Assembly (NCBI RefSeq): GCF_039527675.1
Contig: NZ_BAAAKI010000014.1
Span: forward strand, 1-64,000
Length of the DNA: 64,000 nt
DNA from: Luteococcus sanguinis
GTDB lineage: Bacteria; Actinomycetota; Actinomycetes; Propionibacteriales; Propionibacteriaceae
Reading direction: 5' to 3'
Part shown: in pieces, positions 58,170 through 64,000 of the stretch
Layout of the letters: each line of letters opens with the position of its first letter
How positions within the stretch are numbered: position 1 is the stretch's first letter
Position numbers and translations under genes: made by a program
Notes under the pieces: model-generated
The model's database searches: none
The model's input: only the letters and a program-made list of their open reading frames with translations
Told to the model about the DNA's origin: nothing

Positions 58170-59839
58170 TGGCACGCCCCCGCAAGAACCAGGAGGCGCT
58201 GGTCCCCAGCACCACGAAGGAACTCAAGGACACCCTGTGGAAGGCCGCGGACAAGCTGCGCGGCTCGATGGATGCCTCCCAGTACAAGGACGTGGTGCTG
58301 GGCCTGGTCTTCCTGAAGTACGTCTCGGACGCCTTCACCGAGCGCGCGGGTCAGCTGGCCGCCGAGCTGACCGAGCAGGGCTACGACACGGAGGCCGTGG
58401 CGGACACCCTGGAAGACCGGGACGAGTACACCGGCGCGAACGTCTTCTGGGTGCACGAGGACGCCCGCTGGACCCAGCTGGTGCAGATGGCGAAGGTCAA
58501 CGACGGGACGACCATCGGCCAGCGCCTCAACGAGGCGATGGACCTGCTGATGCACGACAACCCCTCGCTGGCGGGCACCCTGCCGCGGGTGTTCAACCAG
58601 TCCAGCGTCGACCAGCGCCGGTTGGCCGAGCTGCTGGACCTGCTGAACTCGCTGCAGTTCTCCGGCCAGGGGGCCGGGAGGGCGCGAGACCTGTTGGGCG
58701 AGGTCTACGAGTACTTCCTGGCGAAGTTCGCCCTGTCGGAGGGGCGCCGGGGCGGCGAGTTCTACACGCCCGCGAGCTTGGTCCGCACGATCGTCGAGGT
58801 GCTGCAGCCCCGTGAAGGACGGGTGTACGACCCCTGCTGCGGTTCGGGTGGCATGTTCGTGCAGGCGGAGAAGTTCCTCGCCGCGCACGACGAGGACCCG
58901 TCGAAGTTGTCGGTCTACGGCCAGGAGAATGTCGAGTCGACCTGGCGGATGGCGAAGATGAACCTCGCCATTCACGGGTTGAACGGCAACCTCGGCGCGC
59001 GCTGGGGTGACACCTTCGCGCTGGACCACCACCCCGGCATCCAGATGGACTTCGTGATGGCGAACCCGCCGTTCAACATCAAGGACTGGCACCGCCTCGA
59101 GAACGATGTCCGCTGGACCTATGGCGTGCCGCCGGAGAAGAACGCGAACTATGCGTGGCTGCAGCACATCGTCTCCAAGCTCAAGCCGTCCGGCTCGGCC
59201 GGCGTGGTGATGGCCAATGGCTCGATGACGTCGAACTCCGGTGGCGAGGGCGACATTCGCGCTCGGATGGTCGAGGACGACCTGGTCGCGTGCATGGTGG
59301 CCCTTCCGGAGAAGCTGTTCCGTTCGACCGGGATCCCGGTCTGCATCTGGTTCTTCGCGAAGGACAAGTCGGCGGGCAAGGGCGGCTCGGTCGATCGCCG
59401 CGGCGAGGTGTTGTTCATTGACGGCCGCAGCCTCGGCCACATGGTGACCCGCGCCGAGCGCGCCTTCAGCGACGCCGACATCAAGAAGATCGCCGACACC
59501 TACCACCTGTGGCGCGGCCTGGAGATCCTCGAACTGGGCACCAAGGACGCCGTTACGGAGGTGGGCGACGCATCCACGGCGCCCGAGCCGGGCATGGTGG
59601 CCGAGCCTGTCGAGGCCTACCAGGACATCCCCGGCTTCAGCCGCTCGGTCACACTCGCCGAGATCAAAGATGCGGGCTACGCCCTCACACCCGGACGCTA
59701 CGTCGGCATGGCCGAAGCGGAAGCGGACGACGAACCACTGGACGAGAAGATCGCCCGCCTCACGGAGTTGCTGGAGCAGCAGTTCGCCGAGTCCGACCGC
59801 CGGCAGGCCGTCGTGCGCGAACAACTCGGGCGGCTGTGA
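58169..59839 (+). CDS. hsdM: Type I restriction-modification methyltransferase subunit
   Basis: Methylates adenine in the recognition sequence. The 556-residue protein starts with the HsdM N-terminal helical domain (STTKELKDTLWKAADKLRG, YKDVVLGLVFLKYVSDAF). It contains SAM motif I DPCCGSGGMF near residue 220 and the catalytic motif IV NPPFN near 298. GGEFYTPASLVRTIVEVL precedes the SAM motif. Start and stop overlap both neighbours as TGATG. It is the only methyltransferase of this operon with intact motifs. Confidence 0.95.
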   Translation: MARPRKNQEALVPSTTKELKDTLWKAADKLRGSMDASQYKDVVLGLVFLKYVSDAFTERAGQLAAELTEQGYDTEAVADTLEDRDEYTGANVFWVHEDARWTQLVQMAKVNDGTTIGQRLNEAMDLLMHDNPSLAGTLPRVFNQSSVDQRRLAELLDLLNSLQFSGQGAGRARDLLGEVYEYFLAKFALSEGRRGGEFYTPASLVRTIVEVLQPREGRVYDPCCGSGGMFVQAEKFLAAHDEDPSKLSVYGQENVESTWRMAKMNLAIHGLNGNLGARWGDTFALDHHPGIQMDFVMANPPFNIKDWHRLENDVRWTYGVPPEKNANYAWLQHIVSKLKPSGSAGVVMANGSMTSNSGGEGDIRARMVEDDLVACMVALPEKLFRSTGIPVCIWFFAKDKSAGKGGSVDRRGEVLFIDGRSLGHMVTRAERAFSDADIKKIADTYHLWRGLEILELGTKDAVTEVGDASTAPEPGMVAEPVEAYQDIPGFSRSVTLAEIKDAGYALTPGRYVGMAEAEADDEPLDEKIARLTELLEQQFAESDRRQAVVREQLGRL

Positions 59840-60990
59840 TGCGGGAATGGCCCAAGGTCAGCGCGGGCGAACTCCAAGCCTCAGGGAAACTACTCGTCGA
59901 GGACGGAAACCATGGCGAGTACCGCCCACGACCTCACGAGTTCACAGACCAGGGAGCGGCATACATTCGTGCCGCTGACCTCCGCGGCGGGGTCATTGAC
60001 TTCAATGGAGCAGCCAAGATAACAGACTCTGCCCTTGGGAGAATCCGAAAGGGCATCGGGGAACCTCGGGATGTAATTCTCACCCACAAAGGCACGGTGG
60101 GAACCGTCGCAATTGCACCTTTCGATTGTCCGTCATACGTGTGCTCACCTCAGACGACATTCTGGCGCAGCCTCGACCCCCACCAGTTGTCCCAAGACTT
60201 CCTCTTCTACGTCGTTCGCTCTAGAAACTTCCAAGAGCAGCTCGATCGCGCCGCCCACCAAACCGACATGGCACCCTACGCGAGCCTGACGGATCAGAAG
60301 TCTCTCCAAATCCCCCTACCACCCCTCCCCGAGCAGCAGGCGATCGCGGAGGTGCTGGGGGCCCTGGACGACAAGATCGCCGCCAACCGCGCCCTCGACT
60401 CCACCATCGAGGAGCTGAGCGAGAGTCTTTACCGACGCGCAGTCGGCAACGCCGAAGAGACTGCCCCCTTCGGCAACTTCTTGAAGTTCTCCTACGGCAA
60501 GGCTCTCAAGTCCGAGGACAGGGTGCCGGGAGACGTTAAAGTGCTGGGAAGTGGTGGCGTCACGGGTTGGCATGATCGAGCCCTTGTCGACCATTCCGGC
60601 ATCGTCGTGGGTCGCAAGGGCAGCATGGGGTCAGTTCACTGGGTCGACGGTCCCCACTTCCCGATCGACACGGCCTACTCGGTGGAGAACCTAACTCCGC
60701 TGCCCGACGCCTTTTGGCTATTCGCGCTGGCAAAGGCCGGTTTTCCTAGCATGAACTCAGATTCAGCGGTCCCAGGACTCAACCGTGACCGGGCGCTCGC
60801 CGTCCACACCCCGGTGCCTCTTGACACCGGCGAATTCAACGCAGTCGTTCCGCCTCTGTTTGAAACTAGGGCCGCGACCCAACGTGAGTCCGACTCCCTC
60901 TCGTCGCTTCGCGACACCCTGCTGCCAGCGCTGATGGACGGCACCATCCGGGTCAAGGACGCCGAGAAGGCCGTGAGTGACGTGATGTGA
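59839..60990 (+). CDS. hsdS: Type I restriction-modification specificity subunit
   Basis: Determines the DNA target. The 383-residue protein has two target-recognition domains. The first ends in the conserved helix LPPLPEQQAIAEVLGALDDKIAANRALDSTIEELSESLYRRA. The second ends with SDSLSSLRDTLLPALMDGTIRV. The recognition domains (KGTVGTVAIAP and RKGSMGSVHWVDG) carry the usual strand pattern. GC is a little lower in the first recognition domain, as often seen where these domains are exchanged. Confidence 0.93.
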   Translation: MREWPKVSAGELQASGKLLVEDGNHGEYRPRPHEFTDQGAAYIRAADLRGGVIDFNGAAKITDSALGRIRKGIGEPRDVILTHKGTVGTVAIAPFDCPSYVCSPQTTFWRSLDPHQLSQDFLFYVVRSRNFQEQLDRAAHQTDMAPYASLTDQKSLQIPLPPLPEQQAIAEVLGALDDKIAANRALDSTIEELSESLYRRAVGNAEETAPFGNFLKFSYGKALKSEDRVPGDVKVLGSGGVTGWHDRALVDHSGIVVGRKGSMGSVHWVDGPHFPIDTAYSVENLTPLPDAFWLFALAKAGFPSMNSDSAVPGLNRDRALAVHTPVPLDTGEFNAVVPPLFETRAATQRESDSLSSLRDTLLPALMDGTIRVKDAEKAVSDVM

Positions 60991-61002
60991 GGTGGTAGGA
61001 CC

Positions 61003-62223
61003 ATGCATTCAATGACCCTGATCGCCCCACCTCAGCAGGGAGCCGTGATCTCCCAGGACCAGCTGGTCGGGGGACGCATCAAAGCACTCAGCGAGCTCAC
61101 GGGCGTCTCCCGCACTCGGCTCGCGGAGGGCGTCGGCGCCACCCCTGCCATGCTCTCGAAGGTTGAGAGCGGAAACCAACGGTTCCCGCTCGAGCTCGCC
61201 TCCGCCCTGGCGGAGAGGAACGCATTACCGCTGGATTTCTTCGTCCAGACCGATCCCGTGGTGGAGCACGTCGTGCCCACCTTCCGGAAGAAGACGCGCG
61301 CCTCGGCGACCGAGCAGAAGCGGATCGTCCGGCTCGCCCGGGAGGCGGGACGCTTGTTCACTCGAGCATCCGCCGAAACCGACTACAGGCCCTTCGACTT
61401 CACCGACGACGCCGACCTGCTCGAGGACGTGGAGCAGGTCGCGATCGAGGTGCGCCGCGCCGCCCGCATCGAACCCGACGTACCCGTGTCCAATGTCACC
61501 CGGGTGCTGGAGCGCCAAGGCATCGCCGTCATCAATGGGCTCGATCCCAACAACGACCACGAGGCTGACTTCACCGGCGTCAGCCTGCCCACTGCTTACA
61601 ACCGTCGTGCGCTCGTAGCAGTCATCGGCCACACCCCTGGAGCCGTGGCCCGCTTCACCATCGCCCACGAGGCCGCCCACTGCATCTGGGACCTCGACCT
61701 GCCCAGTCCGCTCAGCAGCACCCGGGACCACCGGGAACTCCGCGCCCACCGCTTCGCCGGCGCACTGCTGCTCCCCGAGGCCGCGATGCGGCAGCGCATC
61801 CACGAGCACACCACCCTGCGCGGCTACCTGCCGATGAAGGCCGACTACGGCGTCAGCGTCGGCGCCATCATCATGCGAGCCCGCGACCTACGAATCATCA
61901 CCAGCGAGCGCGCGCGCAGCCTGCAGATCCAGCTGTCCTCCTTGGGCTGGCGCGACCCGGCCATCGAGCCCTTACCGGTGAGTGACGAACGGCCACTCCT
62001 GCTGAAGCAGGCCTTGCAGCGCGCCACCGCAACCGACAGCCTGTCCCTGGCGGCCTACACCGGGCTGCCGCCCGAACTCGTCCGACACTGGGCCCAGCTC
62101 GACCCCGAGCCGCAGCCCGATGCCGCCACCGCCGACGTCATCGACCTGGCCGCCGCCCGGGAGCGCTGCAGCAACTCCGGAGTATCCCGTACCTCGTCGT
62201 CTCCCATGACCTGCAAGGATTGA
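61003..62223 (+). CDS. HTH-XRE regulator with ImmA/IrrE metallopeptidase domain
   Basis: A 406-residue protein. The N-terminal HTH reads RIKALSELTGVSRTRLAEGV, with TPAMLSKVESGNQ. The peptidase domain has the HEAAH zinc motif near residues 224-228 in FTIAHEAAHCIW, and RAHRFAGALLLPE with the third ligand. Such proteins cleave or sense repressors, as ImmA does in ICEBs1 control. It sits inside the restriction operon, 12 bases after hsdS, so it probably controls operon expression or senses damage. An alternative start is ATG 61012. Confidence 0.9.
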   Translation: MHSMTLIAPPQQGAVISQDQLVGGRIKALSELTGVSRTRLAEGVGATPAMLSKVESGNQRFPLELASALAERNALPLDFFVQTDPVVEHVVPTFRKKTRASATEQKRIVRLAREAGRLFTRASAETDYRPFDFTDDADLLEDVEQVAIEVRRAARIEPDVPVSNVTRVLERQGIAVINGLDPNNDHEADFTGVSLPTAYNRRALVAVIGHTPGAVARFTIAHEAAHCIWDLDLPSPLSSTRDHRELRAHRFAGALLLPEAAMRQRIHEHTTLRGYLPMKADYGVSVGAIIMRARDLRIITSERARSLQIQLSSLGWRDPAIEPLPVSDERPLLLKQALQRATATDSLSLAAYTGLPPELVRHWAQLDPEPQPDAATADVIDLAAARERCSNSGVSRTSSSPMTCKD

Positions 62224-62225
62224 GC

Positions 62226-63380
62226 ATGCGAATCACCCATGTGAGGGCCCACAACTGGCGCAACTTCAAGGTGCTCGACTTCGCTGTCGGCGACCGGCTG
62301 GTGGTTGTTGGACCAAACGCCTCCGGAAAGTCGAACCTACTGGACCTGTTCCGGTTCCTGTCAGACATCTCCCGTTCCGGCGGCGGCTTGGCCGCAGCGC
62401 TTGAAAGCCGTCAGGGGTTGTCCAAGACTCGTTCCCTCTTCGCGCGCAACAACCACCGCGGCGAACTCAATGTCGAGGTAACTCTCGCTGACGACGGGGA
62501 AATCTGGGAGTACGAACTTGCCGTCAAGGGCGAATCCGGTGGATTGAACCGCCCCATCGTGGTGAAGGAGGTAGTGCGCCGCAATGGTTCGGTGCTGCTC
62601 AATCGGCCGGATGCCCAGGACGCCCAAGACCCGGAACGGCGAACCCAGACACACTTGGAACAAATCTCCGCCAACCAGAAGTTCCGCCCCATCGCCGACT
62701 ACTTCGCCAAGACGAACTACTTCCACCTGGTACCGCAGGTGATCCGGCACCCCCAGTCCAGCGGCGTGCTGGGTGCGCGGGCATTCGGTAGCTCGATGAT
62801 CGCCGAAATGAATGCCACCCCCGCCAAGACGCGCAACGCCTGGTTCAAACGCATCCAGCGCGGCCTCGTGGCAGCCGTCCCAGGCTTTGAGAGTTTGCGC
62901 TTGGAGGTCGACAAGGCGGGACAACCCCACCTCATTGCGGGCTACCGAAACTGGCGCAGCAACCCGTCCGAACAGAACGAAGCCGACTTCTCAGATGGCA
63001 CGCTGCGGCTCATCGGCCTGTTGTGGACGATCGTCAGCGCGCCGTCCAATGGCGGCGTGCTGCTGCTGGAGGAGCCCGAGCTATCCCTGAACACAGCGGT
63101 TGTGAGACGACTCGCCTCGCTACTGGCGGCAGCACAACGCCGCTCATCCATGCAGGTGATTCTGACCACTCATGCCCCCGAATTGCTCGACGACGAGGGA
63201 GTGCGTGCCGACGAGGTGCTTGTGCTGCAGGTGACGGATGACGGAACAACCGCCGCCCCACTGTGGTCGGTCGCCGAAGTCGCGGATGAGTTGGCGGCTG
63301 AGATCCCCTTCTCAGACATCATCTCCGAGCTGATCAGCCCCGAGGATCTCTCGGGGCTTGTGTCGGCCGCCAGGCGGTAG
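62226..63380 (+). CDS. AAA ATPase (AAA_21, OLD/SMC-like)
   Basis: A 384-residue protein from ATG 62226 (AAGGA before it). Walker A is GPNASGKSN (29-37) after ITHVRAHNWRNFKVLDF. The signature region is SDGTLRLIGLLW, Walker B GGVLLLEEPELSLN, and the D-loop/H-loop is MQVILTTHAPELLD. This is the ABC-type AAA of OLD, RecF and PARIS-like proteins. It is followed five bases later by a TOPRIM gene. Such pairs (ATPase plus TOPRIM nuclease) act in phage defence. The role within a type I operon is inferred. Confidence 0.88.
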   Translation: MRITHVRAHNWRNFKVLDFAVGDRLVVVGPNASGKSNLLDLFRFLSDISRSGGGLAAALESRQGLSKTRSLFARNNHRGELNVEVTLADDGEIWEYELAVKGESGGLNRPIVVKEVVRRNGSVLLNRPDAQDAQDPERRTQTHLEQISANQKFRPIADYFAKTNYFHLVPQVIRHPQSSGVLGARAFGSSMIAEMNATPAKTRNAWFKRIQRGLVAAVPGFESLRLEVDKAGQPHLIAGYRNWRSNPSEQNEADFSDGTLRLIGLLWTIVSAPSNGGVLLLEEPELSLNTAVVRRLASLLAAAQRRSSMQVILTTHAPELLDDEGVRADEVLVLQVTDDGTTAAPLWSVAEVADELAAEIPFSDIISELISPEDLSGLVSAARR

Positions 63381-63385
63381 GGGCA

Positions 63386-63967
63386 ATGGACCTGGTCGTG
63401 GAGGGCGGCTCCGACGAAGGGGCCGCGCGACGCGTGGTGGAAGCTGCTGGCCATGCGGTGGTCCGCGTGTATGTGGTGCGCGGAACGGGGAACCTGGACC
63501 GTAGGATCACCAACTATTCCAGGGCTGCGCGCACGACGCCGTGGGTGGTCTTCCGCGATTCTGACAATGCCTGCCCTGTGGAACTGCGGACCCGCCTGCT
63601 GGCGGGCATCCCCGAGAACCCCCGCTTTTCGCTCCGCATTGCGCACACCATGACCGAGGCTTGGCTCATGGCAGACAGAAAGGGGTTTGCCGACTATTTC
63701 AAGGTCTCGGTAGGCACCGTGCCCGCCGACCCCGAGGCAGAACCGCATGCCAAACGAAGCTTGCTCGCGTTGTGCCTGAAAAGCCGGAACCGCGACATTC
63801 GCGAGGAGGTCGCCTTCGACGAGGCCCACCCCGGGCCACTGTTCACGGACCACCTGAATGGGTTCGCCACACGTCACTGGGACATCGAGACGGCCGCCCA
63901 GAACAGTCCCTCCTTGCGCCGCGCCATAGCAGCGTTGGCCGCCATGCCGAACGGAGCGAGCGAATGA
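63386..63967 (+). CDS. TOPRIM nuclease-like protein (DUF4276-like)
   Basis: A 193-residue protein. The TOPRIM pattern is present: VVEGGSDEGAARRVVEAAG with Glu6, and WVVFRDSDNACP with the Asp58-x-Asp60 pair. MTEAWLMADRKGFADYF follows, a motif typical of DUF4276 proteins. These occur next to AAA ATPases of the OLD type. It would supply the nuclease for the preceding ATPase. Its stop overlaps the next start as ATGA. Confidence 0.8.
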   Translation: MDLVVEGGSDEGAARRVVEAAGHAVVRVYVVRGTGNLDRRITNYSRAARTTPWVVFRDSDNACPVELRTRLLAGIPENPRFSLRIAHTMTEAWLMADRKGFADYFKVSVGTVPADPEAEPHAKRSLLALCLKSRNRDIREEVAFDEAHPGPLFTDHLNGFATRHWDIETAAQNSPSLRRAIAALAAMPNGASE

Positions 63968-64000
63968 TCCTTGAGTCCGAGTGGGAGGACGACATGCTCG
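63964..64000 (+). CDS. Start of the next gene, possibly hsdR (partial)
   Basis: ATG 63964 overlaps the TOPRIM stop. The first residues, MILESEWEDDML, resemble the acidic, aromatic start of some type I restriction subunits. The restriction subunit is otherwise missing from this operon, and the gene runs off the window. The identification is therefore tentative. Confidence 0.4.
   Translation, partial: MILESEWEDDML

Overview
The window is GC-rich bacterial chromosome with a high-GC actinobacterial gene repertoire: glmU-prs, a sepX/rimJ/moeA division-associated cluster, DtxR, an eukaryotic-type UDP-glucose pyrophosphorylase, pyruvate carboxylase, NERD helicase, and several genes that look leaderless. 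The gene content fits the Propionibacteriales, but no rRNA or other decisive marker is present, so the genus is left open. One run of 42 Ns (17307-17348) marks an assembly gap.

Layout. 1-10 kb is core metabolism: a DUF1707 protein, a small acetyltransferase, prs and glmU, tRNA-Gln, TetR and MarR regulators, ispE-rsmA-tatD, rsmI, and a protein O-mannosyltransferase divergent from rsmI. 11-17 kb is a complete oligopeptide ABC importer (B, C, a fused D-F ATPase, and the lipoprotein A). 17-22.5 kb holds a nucleobase permease, an amino-acid permease, a 3-methyladenine glycosylase lacking most of its zinc ligands, and an MFS exporter missing its 5' end. 22.8-27.1 kb is a decayed integrative element of the pSAM2/AICE type in tRNA-Ala(CGC), bounded by a 36-bp direct repeat. 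It carries a secreted zinc metalloprotease with an exported partner, and a Rep gene fused in frame to the tail of the integrase.

27-36 kb returns to core genes: sepX-like, rimJ-like, moeA, 5-FCL, FmdB, SAF, mscL, UGPase, tRNA-Arg(CCT), thioredoxin and the iron regulator DtxR. 37-45 kb has nagA with a membrane-anchored partner, pyruvate carboxylase and the NERD helicase. From 45 kb onward the content becomes accessory and defence-like: a PIN-domain toxin-antitoxin locus (toxin frameshifted), a lipoprotein, a frameshifted ADP-ribosylglycohydrolase, a GIY-YIG-like/EcsC pair, and a tight five-gene cassette (Ycf46-like AAA ATPase, DUF1257-like protein, DUF2997 protein, membrane/HhH protein, radical-SAM activase). 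These are followed by a DUF2130 protein and a type I restriction-modification operon that begins with a methyltransferase-like protein lacking catalytic motifs. That operon also contains an HTH-ImmA/IrrE regulator, an AAA ATPase and a TOPRIM nuclease. It runs off the window end into what is probably the restriction subunit.

The two most promising under-described units are the 50.3-54.1 kb AAA/DUF1257/DUF2997/radical-SAM cassette and the 56.2-64 kb extended restriction operon. Four genes between 25.5 and 48.3 kb are each rescued by one added base, which points either to gene decay or to base-deletion errors in the assembly.
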